A DNA stretch of 14,248 bases from CAZAYP01 sp964489425 [NCBI: uncultured Verrucomicrobiota bacterium] (GCA_964489425.1 CAZAYP010000112.1:1-14248), one strand, 5' to 3'; shown: positions 1 through 7,970, numbered from the stretch's first letter. Notes: generated by a model from the letters alone, not told the origin. A program made the numbers and translations.

Positions 1-4
1 TCCC

Positions 5-25
5 CCCCGCCTTGAAAAGGCGGGG
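5..25. repeat. GC-rich inverted repeat at the window edge, possible terminator
   Basis: A perfect 9-bp inverted repeat, CCCCGCCTT / AAGGCGGGG, has a 3-base loop. It lies about 60 bases beyond the stop of the leftward PhoH gene, so it could end that transcript. No T-tract can be seen because the window stops here, so the terminator role is only an inference. Confidence 0.4.
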
Positions 26-87
26 AGCCCAGATACGTACCGATCCTCATGCAAAGGTGGTATGATTGACGCCCGGCGCCGGCCCGG

Positions 88-1413
88 TTACAGCAGGTTG
101 CTGGCCAGGTCGGCCAGCTCGGAGCGCTCGCCTTTTTCCAGGTTGATGTGCGCGTAGATGTTCTGACCCTGCATCTTTTCGATGAGGTAGCTCAGGCCGT
201 TGGAATTGGTGTCCAGGTACGGGTGGTCGATCTGGAAAATGTCGCCCGTGAGCACCACCTTGGTGCCGGCGCCAGCCCGGGTGATGATGGTTTTCACCTC
301 GTGGGGGGTGAGGTTCTGGGCCTCGTCGACGATGAAGAAGATCTTCACCAGGCTGCGGCCGCGGATGTACGACAGCGGCGAGATCACGAGCTTCTCCTCT
401 TCCAGCAGGGTGGTGATCTGGCGGTTACGGGTATCCGAGTCGGAGATCCGGATCACGCCCAGATTGTCGTACAGGGGCTGCATGTAGGGTTCCAGCTTGG
501 CCTGCACGTCGCCGGGCAGGTAGCCAAGATCCTTGTTGCTGAGCGGCACCACCGGGCGCGCCATGTAAATCTGGCGGTAATTTTTCATTTTTTGCAGCGC
601 GCCGGCCAGGGCCAGCAACGTCTTGCCGGTCCCGGCCTTGCCGGTGAGGCTGACCAGCTGGACGTGGTCATCCATCAGCGCATCCAGCGCAAAAGTCTGC
701 TCGGCGTTGCGCGGGGTGATGCCGTAGGCGGCCATCTTGTCCACGCGCCGTATGCGCTGCGTGGCCGGGTCCATCACGCCCAGCGCGGATCGGTGCGCGT
801 TGCGGGCAATGACGTATTCGTGGGGCGTGAGCGCTTCGGCCAGGCCCAACCGCGCGGGCTCCAGGCCTTCCGGCTCGTTGATCAGCGCCTGCAACGCGGC
901 GTCATCCACGCCCTCGAGAATGCGGTGGCCCCGGTACAGCGCCGACACATCCTTGACGTGGTCCTTGGTATAATCTTCCGCCTGCAGGCCAACGGCCTTG
1001 GCCTTCATCCGCAGGTTGACGTCCTTGGACACGAGGATGACCGGCACATCCGGCATCTCGCGCGCCGCGCAGTAGGCGGTGTTCAGGATATGGTGGTCCG
1101 ACCGGGTGGGGTTGAAGCTGAAGGTGAGGTCCGGGTGAAAGTTACGCTCGAGCCGGATGCGCAGCGTGCCCATGTTGGGGCCCAGCTTGACGCCATCGCT
1201 GAAGATTTTTTCGCCGCTGATGGCGTCCAGCGCCCGCAGGAACTCGCGGGCCTGGTAGTTGATGGACTCGTTGCCTTTCTTGAAATGGTCAAGCTCTTCA
1301 AGAACCACGATCGGCAGAAGCAGGTCGTTGTCCTTGAACTGGTGCAGGCACTCGCTATCGTGCAGGATGACATTGGTGTCGAGGACAAACAGCTTCTTCG
1401 GGTTCGTGGTCAT
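88..1413 (-). CDS. PhoH family protein with N-terminal PIN domain (PIN-PhoH ATPase/RNase)
   Basis: A cytoplasmic protein of 441 aa that joins a PIN-type ribonuclease domain to a PhoH ATPase; related PIN-PhoH proteins act as RNA nuclease/helicase modules. PIN domain (about 1-150): acidic residues D12 in LDTN, E40, D106 in SDHH and D131 in SKDVNL match the metal-binding pattern. PhoH domain (about 225-441): Walker A GKAGTGKT at 258-265, Walker B IVDEAQN at 361-367, and the TGDIFQID motif near 389-396. The start is ATG at 1413, because AAGGA precedes it by about 5 bases; an upstream in-frame ATG at 1464 would add 17 residues that do not look like the family. The gene is divergent from RNase R with about 190 bases between, which suggests, but does not prove, linked RNA metabolism. 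The protein is often just called PhoH or YlaK-like. The family is secure; the in vivo substrate is not known. Confidence 0.93.
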   Translation of the reverse strand: MTTNPKKLFVLDTNVILHDSECLHQFKDNDLLLPIVVLEELDHFKKGNESINYQAREFLRALDAISGEKIFSDGVKLGPNMGTLRIRLERNFHPDLTFSFNPTRSDHHILNTAYCAAREMPDVPVILVSKDVNLRMKAKAVGLQAEDYTKDHVKDVSALYRGHRILEGVDDAALQALINEPEGLEPARLGLAEALTPHEYVIARNAHRSALGVMDPATQRIRRVDKMAAYGITPRNAEQTFALDALMDDHVQLVSLTGKAGTGKTLLALAGALQKMKNYRQIYMARPVVPLSNKDLGYLPGDVQAKLEPYMQPLYDNLGVIRISDSDTRNRQITTLLEEEKLVISPLSYIRGRSLVKIFFIVDEAQNLTPHEVKTIITRAGAGTKVVLTGDIFQIDHPYLDTNSNGLSYLIEKMQGQNIYAHINLEKGERSELADLASNLL

Positions 1414-1602
1414 GGGGTTCCTTGGTTTCGCGTGGGCACTTCCGACAGAATGGCGCGCCGGCATTCAGCGCCTTGCTTTGTTAGCTGCAACCAATTCATA
1501 AACCGGATGATAAGATAGCCGACAGAGTGGGTTAAGCAATCAGAAAATTCTGGGTGTTGTTTCGCGTTGTCAGCCTTGCGGCGATCAGTCATAGTTCCGC
1601 GC

Positions 1603-3855
1603 ATGCATAAAGATAACGAAGCTTGGGTGACTGCCATCCGCCAGTTGATGGAGCAACCCGGCTACCGCCCGCTCACCAAACAGGAACTGGCCCGCACCCT
1701 GCGCATTTCCGACACGGAGCACCGCCCGCTGCGGCTCGCGCTGCAGCACATGGAAACCGCCGGGAGCATTACCCGCTTGCGCAAAAACCGCTGGGTTCTG
1801 GCGAAGCGGCCTGAAACCGTGACCGGCCAGATCAGCCTGCACGCGGACGGGTTCGGGTTCGTGACCCCGGCCACCGGGGACGGCCCGGATCTCTTCATCC
1901 CGCAGGCGTGGCTGAACGGCGCCTTGCACGGCGACCGCGTGGAAGTGGCCCTGCAGTCCACCGGGGACCGCCCCGCCCCACGCGCCGGCCGCTCGGCCGC
2001 CGCGCTCCGCGAAGGCCGCATTGTGAGCGTGGTGCAGCGGCGCCAAGCCGACCTGGTCGGCCTGTTCATGCGCGGCCCGGCCTACGACTACATCATTCCC
2101 GACAACCCGCGGATCCCGGCCAACGTCCAGGTGCGCGCGGTCGCCCCGGGCGTCAAGGCGCCGCCGCCCCACCACAAGGTCGTGGTGCGCCTGGACCCGT
2201 GGCAGGCCGGGGTGAAAATACCCGCCGGCGTGCTCACCGAGGTGCTGGGCGAAGCCGACGCGCCGGGCGTGGACGTCCTGAGCGTGGCCCGCGGCCACCA
2301 GTTCACGGCGCGCCACCCGGCCCCGGTGGAACGCCAGGCCCGCGCCATCCGCCCCGTGGCCCATGCCGCCCGCCCGCCCGCCGGCCGGCAGGATTTGCGC
2401 CGCCGCGTTACCTTCACGATCGACCCGGTGGACGCGAAGGATTTTGACGACGCGCTGTCCCTGGAACCCGCCGGCCCAGGCCTGTGGCGCATGGGTGTGC
2501 ACATCGCGGACGTGGCCCACTACGTCGCGCCCGGGTCGGAGATCGACCGCGAAGCCCTGGCGCGCGGCACCAGCGTGTACATGGTGGACCGGACCTTGCC
2601 GATGCTGCCGGGTCACCTGACCACCGAGGTGTGCAGCCTCAACCCGGGCGTGGATCGCCTGACCCACACCGTGGACCTGCTGCTGGATGACGAAGGCCAG
2701 GTGCTGGAACACGAAACTTTTCCCTCGCTGATCCATTCCCACGCGCGCCTGACCTACGAGCAGGCGCAGCTGTTCCTGGACACCGGCAAGGCGCCGGGGA
2801 TCCCGGCCGCGGTGCAAACCGCCTTGACCGGCCTGCGCGAGCTGGCCCGGGCGATCCGCGCGGGCCGGATGGCCCGCGGGTCCATAGACTTCAACCTGCC
2901 GGAAATCAAGTGCGAGCTGGACGCGGCGGGCCGGCCGCTGCGCCTGGTGAAGAAGCCCCAGCGCGAAGCCAACCAAATCGTCGAAGAGTTCATGCTGCTG
3001 GCCAACCAGGTGGTGGCGCGCAAGATCACCGGCGCCGGGTATCCCGGCATTTACCGCATCCACGAGCCGCCGGACGAGGAGCAATGGTTGCGGATGCGCA
3101 CTGAGCTCCACGCCCTGGGGATCGCGGCCAACCCGCGCTCCAGCCCGGGGGTGAACAAGGTGGCCCACCACGTGCGCGGCCAGGCGGTGGAATACGCGGC
3201 CAACCTGGCCATGCTGCGCAACTTCAAGCAGGCGTGTTACGCGGAAAAGCCGGGCCGGCATTTCGGCCTGGGGTTTGACGATTACACGCATTTCACCTCC
3301 CCCATCCGCCGCTACCCGGACCTGCTGGCGCACCGCATCCTGCTGGCCGTTGAGCAGGGCGCGCCCGCGCCCTACACGCGCGAGGACCTGGCCGCCATGG
3401 CCCGGCAATGCTCGCTCATGGAGCGCGAGGCGCTCGACTGCGAACGGGAGTCGCTGGACATCAAGCGCCTCCAATACTACCAGGGCCTGCTCAGCCAGGG
3501 CGCGCGCGGCCCCTACCCGGCCCTGGTCACCGGCCTGGCGCAGCGCGGCGTGCTCGTGGAACTGGTGGAGACCCAGCAGCGCGGGGTGGTGCGGTTCCCG
3601 TACATTGACGCGGATTATTACGTCATCAACTCCGACCGCACCCGCGCCACGGGACGGCAGCACCACCGCGAGTTCAACATCGGCATGGTGCTGGGCGTTG
3701 AAATTCTCGCCGTGGACGAGCGCGAACGGGTCGTGGACTTCCGCCTCGCCGTGAATGCGCAGAACCAGGCGCAGCCGGCCCACCCCGGCCGCCGGCAGCC
3801 GGCGCAGCAGCAGCGCAGCAAGCAACGCCATGGCCACGCCCCACGCCGATCCTGA
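1603..3855 (+). CDS. rnr: Ribonuclease R (RNB family 3'-5' exoribonuclease)
   Basis: A processive 3'-5' exoribonuclease that degrades structured RNA in the cytoplasm. The order is classical: N-terminal winged helix (about 5-65), cold-shock/OB domain (TGQISLHADGFGFV, about 70-125), a second OB region, RNB catalytic domain (about 260-610) and S1 domain (about 630-725), then a Gln/Arg/His-rich basic tail. The metal-binding aspartates D274, D280, D282 and D283 are present in DPVDAKDFDDA, and the FTSPIRRYPD motif is at 564-573. At 750 aa it is close to E. coli RNase R (813 aa). The start is ambiguous: ATG at 1603 is chosen, but the frame is open to a TTG at 1567 and neither has a good Shine-Dalgarno sequence. 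The last 26 bases overlap the next gene. It is the first gene of a likely three-gene rightward unit. Confidence 0.95.
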   Translation: MHKDNEAWVTAIRQLMEQPGYRPLTKQELARTLRISDTEHRPLRLALQHMETAGSITRLRKNRWVLAKRPETVTGQISLHADGFGFVTPATGDGPDLFIPQAWLNGALHGDRVEVALQSTGDRPAPRAGRSAAALREGRIVSVVQRRQADLVGLFMRGPAYDYIIPDNPRIPANVQVRAVAPGVKAPPPHHKVVVRLDPWQAGVKIPAGVLTEVLGEADAPGVDVLSVARGHQFTARHPAPVERQARAIRPVAHAARPPAGRQDLRRRVTFTIDPVDAKDFDDALSLEPAGPGLWRMGVHIADVAHYVAPGSEIDREALARGTSVYMVDRTLPMLPGHLTTEVCSLNPGVDRLTHTVDLLLDDEGQVLEHETFPSLIHSHARLTYEQAQLFLDTGKAPGIPAAVQTALTGLRELARAIRAGRMARGSIDFNLPEIKCELDAAGRPLRLVKKPQREANQIVEEFMLLANQVVARKITGAGYPGIYRIHEPPDEEQWLRMRTELHALGIAANPRSSPGVNKVAHHVRGQAVEYAANLAMLRNFKQACYAEKPGRHFGLGFDDYTHFTSPIRRYPDLLAHRILLAVEQGAPAPYTREDLAAMARQCSLMEREALDCERESLDIKRLQYYQGLLSQGARGPYPALVTGLAQRGVLVELVETQQRGVVRFPYIDADYYVINSDRTRATGRQHHREFNIGMVLGVEILAVDERERVVDFRLAVNAQNQAQPAHPGRRQPAQQQRSKQRHGHAPRRS

Positions 3856-5110
3856 ACCCGCCGGCGCCACGGCGCCGCCCCCCCCGGTTCCGCCGGCGGA
3901 GGCCGCAACGGACGGCGCCGCCGCGGAGGTGGCCGCCGCACCCCGCCTCAGCAAAAGCGAGCGCCGCGCCCAGGCCGCGGCCAACGCCCTGCGCACGTTC
4001 ATCCGCGACCTGTTCATCGACAAGTTCGGCAAGGCGCCGGACCAGGAGCAGGTCATCCCGCTGGCCCTGCGCATGGAACTGCGGGCCGGACCCAACTGGC
4101 AGTTGGATTTCCATCCGGGGCTGGCCCAGCAGCTCGAGGCCGGGCTTGAGGACGCCGAAGCCGGGTTCAATGTGTTCGAGCGCGGCCGGGTGTTTGATTT
4201 CTACGCCGAGACCACCCGCGCGCCGGCGTGCACCCCGCCCAGCGCGATCTCTGTTTTTGCCGGGTACAACTCCCTGGGCGTGCCGCAATGGCACGATCTC
4301 AACCAGGCCTTGATGGATGCCGGCGACAAGCGCACGGCCGAGCTGTACGACCAGCCGCCCCGGGTCCTGGCCCGCGTGCGGTACGGCAGCGAGCTCAAGC
4401 GGGATCAGCTGAGTACATATGGCCGGTCGTCCAAGACCTATGCCATCCTGGCCCAGGCGGTGGCCGGCTATTTCACCCTCCCGCAGCCGTTGGCCGCCGG
4501 CAGCACGGACGCCCGGCTGGCCATCACCTTCCAGGTGGTCGAAACCCGGTCCCCGGACCACCGCTTCCAACTGCACCTGAACATGATTTCCCACGTGCCC
4601 TGGCCCAAGCTGGAAGACTATTTTGCCACCGGCTGGGAGCCGGGCATCCAGCGCGCCTGCCGGATGGCGGAACAGCAACTGGCCGGCCTGGAGCGCAACG
4701 TCCGCTACCTGCGCGAGAATGGGCGACCCGAGGAAGCCACGGACATCCTGCGCGGCATCCCCGAGACCCTGCGCACCCTGGGGGTTTCGATCGAACGCGC
4801 CCAGCGCCAGGTGCAACGCCGCACGCGGCATGTGGCCGACCGCCGCCTGGAACGCCCCACCCCCAACGCCCTCGAAGATGCGCGCGCGGCCCTGCCCCAC
4901 CAGCTTTTTTTCGACGAGAAAACCAAGGCGTGGATCGCCTGCGGGCCCCACGGCCGGTCGCACGTGTTCAGCCCCGAGGGCCGGCACGTGACCAGCTTCA
5001 TCATGAAACCCAAGTCCGTGGAATTCCGCGTGCGCACCCGGCGCTGGCGCGAACTTAACCAGGCCGAGGCCGCGACGTTCAAGGGCCTGCTGTGCAGCCA
5101 GCCGGCCTGA
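3830..5110 (+). CDS. Conserved-looking hypothetical protein, 426 aa, downstream of RNase R
   Basis: I do not recognise this family. The ATG at 3830 lies inside the RNase R gene in another frame, overlapping it by 26 bases, which suggests translational coupling. Residues 1-40 are an Ala/Pro-rich, probably disordered leader; a basic stretch (SKSERRAQ, 41-48) follows, then a mixed alpha/beta region to about 270. A helical, charged segment that could form a coiled coil runs from about 275 to 345, and a short Arg/Lys-rich C-terminal module contains GPHGRSHVFSPEGRHV. There is no signal peptide and no membrane segment, so it is probably cytoplasmic. The frame is clean over 1.28 kb, codon use matches the neighbours, and the gene is tightly packed between rnr and the lipoprotein gene, so it is very likely real. 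Function is unknown; a role linked to RNA would be only a guess from position. Confidence 0.75.
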   Translation: MATPHADPEPAGATAPPPPVPPAEAATDGAAAEVAAAPRLSKSERRAQAAANALRTFIRDLFIDKFGKAPDQEQVIPLALRMELRAGPNWQLDFHPGLAQQLEAGLEDAEAGFNVFERGRVFDFYAETTRAPACTPPSAISVFAGYNSLGVPQWHDLNQALMDAGDKRTAELYDQPPRVLARVRYGSELKRDQLSTYGRSSKTYAILAQAVAGYFTLPQPLAAGSTDARLAITFQVVETRSPDHRFQLHLNMISHVPWPKLEDYFATGWEPGIQRACRMAEQQLAGLERNVRYLRENGRPEEATDILRGIPETLRTLGVSIERAQRQVQRRTRHVADRRLERPTPNALEDARAALPHQLFFDEKTKAWIACGPHGRSHVFSPEGRHVTSFIMKPKSVEFRVRTRRWRELNQAEAATFKGLLCSQPA

Positions 5111-5115
5111 GGGCC

Positions 5116-5448
5116 ATGGCCCGGTGCGCAGCGCTCGCCGGCGGGATCGTCATGCTGGCCACCGGATGTTCCACCCCTGCGCCGCCCAATGACGACTGGC
5201 TGGGCCGCGACAAGTTTCTGCACCTGGGCGCCAGCGCCGCGCTGGCCGCGGGCGCGAGTTCCGCGGCTTACGCCGCGGGGATGAACGATACCGCGATAGC
5301 GGCCGGCGGCGGGGTCAGCCTGGCCGCCGGCCTGGCCAAGGAAACTTTTGACGTGCGCGTCAAGGGCACGGGATGGAGCTGGAAAGATCTTGCCTGGGAC
5401 GCGCTGGGCGCCTGCCTGGGCGCTACGGCCGCGGGGCTATGGCAATAA
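5116..5448 (+). CDS. yfiM: YfiM-like small lipoprotein
   Basis: A 110-aa protein with a lipoprotein signal peptide: MARC, then a hydrophobic stretch, then LATG-Cys with Cys18 as the acylation site. The mature part has the layout remembered for E. coli YfiM (about 107 aa): DDWLGRDKFLHLGAS after the Cys, two small-residue helices rich in Ala/Gly, then AKETFDVRVKGTGWSWKDLAWDALGA near the end. The KE..D and GWSWKDLAWD signature is what supports the call. The function of YfiM is not established; it is expected to sit in the cell envelope. ATG at 5116 is preferred because the signal peptide starts there; an in-frame GTG at 5092 would overlap the previous gene. It starts 5 bases after the preceding stop, so it is probably the last gene of the rnr unit. 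It converges with the LptE-like gene with only 17 bases between. Confidence 0.75.
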   Translation: MARCAALAGGIVMLATGCSTPAPPNDDWLGRDKFLHLGASAALAAGASSAAYAAGMNDTAIAAGGGVSLAAGLAKETFDVRVKGTGWSWKDLAWDALGACLGATAAGLWQ

Positions 5449-5465
5449 ACGGAACGAGAGCCCGC

Positions 5466-5999
5466 TCATTGCCAGGCTTCGGTGACCCGGTTCACGATCT
5501 CGTTCGCCAGGTCTTCGGACAGTGACGGCAGCGCGGTGCGCTTGGACGATGACATGTCGCCGATGACCAGGAACGTGGTTTCGCCAGGCACGGCCGGGTC
5601 GTCGACAATCACCTCGTCCGTGGAACGGCGGCGCAGCACGATCGACGCCGTCACCCGCGCCCGGTACTCCTTGGCCGTGGTGACATCGTCCTGTTCGTAA
5701 CTGATGGCATCCACGGTATAGCTCTGCAGGATCACCGTGAGGATGGTGTCCGCGCGCGCGCAATCGGTCACCTCCAGCGATCCATCGAGCTGCACCTGGG
5801 CGATGGTGGCATCGGACATGTCATCCTCGATTTGCGGCTCCGTGGTGCGATTGACAAAGGTCGGGATGCAGACCGACTGGATGTCCGGCGGCAGCGTGCT
5901 GCCCAGTTGGTACCCGGCGCATCCGCACAGGGTCAGGGTCAAGGCCAGGCCGGCCAGGATCGGAGTTGCAGCGGCGGAAAAGCTATTGCGTGATTTCAT
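5466..5999 (-). CDS. LptE-like outer-membrane lipoprotein
   Basis: A 177-aa lipoprotein. The signal peptide ends in the lipobox LCG-Cys with Cys27. The mature start CAGYQLGSTLPPDIQSVCIP and the following PTFVNRTTEPQIEDD are typical of the LptE / LPS-assembly lipoprotein family in non-proteobacterial diderms; these proteins plug the LptD translocon and help place lipopolysaccharide in the outer leaflet. The rest is the expected alternating beta/alpha pattern (ASIVLRRRSTDEVIVDD) with a C-terminal helix SEDLANEIVNRVTEAW. The start is ATG at 5999, because GAGGA lies 5-6 bases upstream; the frame is open further upstream to 6047, but that stretch lies inside the BamD-like gene. It overlaps the BamD-like gene by 17 bases and is surely co-transcribed. 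No lptD is in view. Confidence 0.8.
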   Translation of the reverse strand: MKSRNSFSAAATPILAGLALTLTLCGCAGYQLGSTLPPDIQSVCIPTFVNRTTEPQIEDDMSDATIAQVQLDGSLEVTDCARADTILTVILQSYTVDAISYEQDDVTTAKEYRARVTASIVLRRRSTDEVIVDDPAVPGETTFLVIGDMSSSKRTALPSLSEDLANEIVNRVTEAWQ

Positions 6000-7005
6000 C
6001 GTCTTCCTCGTCCGGTTTCTGGTCATCGATCGCGGCCAATTCCTCAATCCGTTTTTCCGCCTGGGCCGTGTGGTCGGACCGCGGAAAATCCTGGAGGAAC
6101 CGGCGGTACGTCAGCGCTGCCGCCTTGGGCTTATGCGCAAGCTTGTCATAGAACACGGCCTCGTTAAACGCCGCCTGGGCGCGCATGCGGTACACCTCGT
6201 CGCGCATCTCGCTCACCCGCCCGACGTTGTCCGCGGCGGGGAAGGTGTTGGCATACACGGTCAAGGCCGCCCACGCCGCATCGGCCGCGGCGCTGTCGTT
6301 GGGGCTTTCCTTGGCCAGGCGATAGTAGTTGAGCGCGCGGGCGAACGCGGCCTTTTCCGCATACGGGGAGTCGGGGTAGCGGTACTGGGCGGTTGTGAAA
6401 GCGGCAATGGCCATCTCGTACTGGTCGTCCATCTCGTAGGCCTGGCCGATCAGGAACTGGGTCTCGGCCGCCTGGGCCCAGCCCGGGGCGTAGCGGATGA
6501 CATCCTCGTACATCGGCACCGCGCGTTCGGGCGCGGCAAACCCCGGGAAGAACAGGAACTTCCCGCGCCGGTGGTTCATCGTGTAACACCCGATATCGAA
6601 CATGCGCTGCACCACCTGGTCATACGGGTAGGATGTGCTGAAGTTTTTCAGCAGGTCCCGGTACGCGTCGAACGCGTCACGGAACTTCTCGCGGCGGTCC
6701 AGCAAACGCGCAAACTCATACTGTGATAGCGGCGCGTAGGGGGAATCCGGCCAGTAACGCACGAGCGCGCGGTACGCCTTGGTGGCCTTGATCAGGTTGC
6801 CCCGCTCCACCTGGCTCACGGCATAGCGGAACTGCTCTTCCGGCGTGGACTTGGCCGGGCGGCTGAAAAAGGAAAACCAACCCTGACGCGGCCTGCTTTC
6901 CACGTAAGGATCTTCCGCCAGCGCCCGCGACCCGGCCCACCCCACGGCGAGGGCGGCCATCAGTATAATGCGCTGGCTGATAGTGTTGCGCAAACCCGTT
7001 TGCAT
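5983..7005 (-). CDS. BamD-like tetratricopeptide protein (outer-membrane assembly), periplasmic
   Basis: A 340-aa protein built of TPR-like helical repeats (about 55-325), in the style of BamD/YfiO of the beta-barrel assembly machine: EEQFRYAVSQVERGNLIKAT, YWPDSPYAPLSQYEFARL, and later YRYPDSPYAEKAAFA and FPRSDHTAQAEKRI. The N-terminus is a signal peptide, ending ALA-EDP near residue 30. Unlike E. coli BamD (245 aa, a lipoprotein) there is no lipobox cysteine, so it seems to be cleaved by signal peptidase I. It ends in an acidic tail (DDQKPDEEDDE). The start at ATG 7005 gives a complete signal peptide but has no clear Shine-Dalgarno. It is first in a two-gene leftward unit with the LptE-like gene. 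A generic periplasmic TPR protein is the alternative; the pairing with LptE favours the BamD-like reading. Confidence 0.75.
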   Translation of the reverse strand: MQTGLRNTISQRIILMAALAVGWAGSRALAEDPYVESRPRQGWFSFFSRPAKSTPEEQFRYAVSQVERGNLIKATKAYRALVRYWPDSPYAPLSQYEFARLLDRREKFRDAFDAYRDLLKNFSTSYPYDQVVQRMFDIGCYTMNHRRGKFLFFPGFAAPERAVPMYEDVIRYAPGWAQAAETQFLIGQAYEMDDQYEMAIAAFTTAQYRYPDSPYAEKAAFARALNYYRLAKESPNDSAAADAAWAALTVYANTFPAADNVGRVSEMRDEVYRMRAQAAFNEAVFYDKLAHKPKAAALTYRRFLQDFPRSDHTAQAEKRIEELAAIDDQKPDEEDDEITQ

Positions 7006-7011
7006 GCTGGT

Positions 7012-7041
7012 ACCATAGAGACAGCGGCGCCCGAACGTCAA
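7012..7041 (-). promoter_or_regulatory. Possible sigma-70 type promoter for the BamD/LptE-like unit
   Basis: Read on the minus strand: TTGACG (7041-7036), an 18-base spacer, then TATGGT (7017-7012). The -35 matches the consensus at 5 of 6 and the -10 at 4 of 6. The -10 ends 6 bases before the chosen ATG, so the transcript would be leaderless or nearly so, which fits the missing Shine-Dalgarno. Sequence match only. Confidence 0.35.
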
Positions 7042-7093
7042 CAGCAAAAACGGCGGGCCACCCGCGGCGGCCGACGCCCGGTTAAGGGCGTAA

Positions 7094-7456
7094 GGCCCCA
7101 GAAGGTGTGAAAGAATCGCCTATGGCATCACGGCCGTGCCTCGGCTCGCCGATCCGCAAGCCAATGCGCAGCGGGTCTTGAGCACCTTTCGCACGCATTG
7201 GGGCATTGAGTGCTAAGCCCACGCCCGGCGCGACAAGTCGTTTCGCGAAGACACCTGCCAGGTCCGCAACCATAATGCCGCCCGGGTCCTGGTGGCCTTC
7301 CGGCAGTTGGCCATTTTCCTGTGCGAAATCAATGCCCAGGGTACCCGCCTGCAAAAGGATGCCCGGTGTCTGCCCGAACTCTTCCGCTGTTGCTCCTTCA
7401 ACGGCCTGAATAAGGCCCTGGCCTGGCTCCAGCGGCCGAAGGCCTTCATAACCTGA
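7094..7456 (+). pseudogene. Decayed C-terminal part of an ISAs1-family transposase
   Basis: One plus-strand frame (from 7094, ending at TGA 7454-7456) reads like the C-terminal end of ISAs1-family DDE transposases: ERIAYGITAVPRLADPQ, then STFRTHWGIEC, an in-frame TAA at 7214-7216, and then RRDKSFREDTCQVRNHNAAR and VLVAFRQLAIFLCE. In the family the corresponding block is HWxIEN..HW..DV.F.ED...VR..NA...L...R..A. The N-terminal and central parts, including the first catalytic residues, are absent upstream, and a TAA at 7091 closes the frame. It is therefore a remnant, truncated and interrupted, and not functional. No terminal inverted repeats or target duplication were recognised. It lies between the BamD-like gene and the tRNA-Leu/integration site, a usual place for such debris. 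Confidence 0.75.
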
Positions 7457-7831
7457 CCCGGTCCGTTCGATCAGTTACCGCCCAGTTCCCAAGCGCCAGA
7501 CGCCCCCCCTGTGCCTGGGCCCCGAAAAACGGCGTCTTGATGCACGATCAAAACCCATCTCCCGCGCTCCCGGACACCGCCCCATCGCCTCAAGGGCTGG
7601 CTCTGCGGTTGTCACGGGCTGCGCCGCGCCGTTTCGCACGCCCCTTCCCAACTGGCCCGCCGACTACCGAGCGCTCGTGATTGCTCGGCCCCCATCCTGA
7701 TTCCTTGCTGGCCGCCGCTGGCTCAAAGCGGCGTCAAACCGCCGCTCCAAAGCGGCTGCGCCGCCAAGCGGCGAACCCCAATCCCACGGAACTGCCTTGC
7801 GCCCGGCGCACGGGATTTGCGTGTTTCGGAG
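7457..7831. other. Non-coding stretch between IS remnant and tRNA-Leu promoter
   Basis: No credible gene is seen. The only structure is a cluster of short GC-rich inverted repeats around 7727-7773: AGCGGCG / CGCCGCT with a 6-base loop, followed by GCGGC-TGC-GCCGC and another AGCGGCG. These might form a local cruciform or RNA hairpin, or be simple sequence decay next to the IS remnant. Short open frames here have no Shine-Dalgarno and a biased composition. Confidence 0.5.
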
Positions 7832-7859
7832 TTGATTGGCCGGGTAGAATCAGGATAAT
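7832..7859 (+). promoter_or_regulatory. Probable promoter of the tRNA-Leu gene
   Basis: TTGATT at 7832-7837 and GATAAT at 7854-7859 are separated by 16 bases. The expected start near 7866 is about 50 bases before the tRNA. This supports the tRNA fragment being the resident chromosomal gene and not a stray copy. Confidence 0.5.
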
Positions 7860-7915
7860 GCCACCGTCATGGCAACCGTATCAGAGCGGCTGAAACTGCG
7901 GTTGAAACGCGAATT

Positions 7916-7970
7916 GGGCGAGTGGCGGAACTGGCAGACGCGCAAGACTTAGGATCTTGTGTCTATTAAC
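7916..7970 (+). tRNA. tRNA-Leu(UAG), 5' part only (split by the element)
   Basis: The 5' acceptor strand GGGCGAG is at 7916-7922, followed by TG, a D-arm with stem GCG/CGC and loop GAACTGGCAGA, then an anticodon arm with stem CAAGA/TCTTG (7943-7947, 7955-7959) and loop CTTAGGA. The anticodon is UAG at 7950-7952, which decodes leucine. The next bases, TGTCTATTAAC, still resemble the beginning of a Leu-type long variable arm, but no T-arm (GGTTCGA type) and no CTCGCCC 3' acceptor strand follow; the sequence turns AT-rich. The gene is therefore incomplete here. The break is not at the usual anticodon intron position, so an intron is unlikely. Confidence 0.8.
7943..7959. other. Probable attachment-site core (anticodon arm of tRNA-Leu)
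   Basis: The anticodon arm is a perfect 5-7-5 inverted repeat (CAAGA-CTTAGGA-TCTTG), the kind of target used by tyrosine integrases with a 7-base overlap. The homology to tRNA-Leu ends soon after it (about 7970) and an integrase gene starts about 100 bases downstream. The exact crossover cannot be fixed without the other end of the element, because no second copy of this sequence was seen in the window. Confidence 0.5.

Noticed and set aside
148-1518. 456-aa plus-strand open frame opposite the PhoH gene
   Set aside because: Antisense shadow; the minus strand has intact Walker and PIN motifs.
1585-4170. 861-aa open frame on the minus strand opposite RNase R
   Set aside because: It is an antisense shadow of a G+C-rich gene: rich in His, Gly, Ala and Val, with no domain, and it lies across the well-supported rnr.
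5737-6726. 329-aa plus-strand open frame opposite the LptE- and BamD-like genes
   Set aside because: It spans two genes with clear families and signal peptides on the other strand, and has no recognisable motif of its own.
7681-7893. 70-aa open frame MLGPHPDSLLAAAG...
   Set aside because: It has no ribosome site, its composition is driven by GC-rich short repeats, and it overlaps the tRNA promoter.
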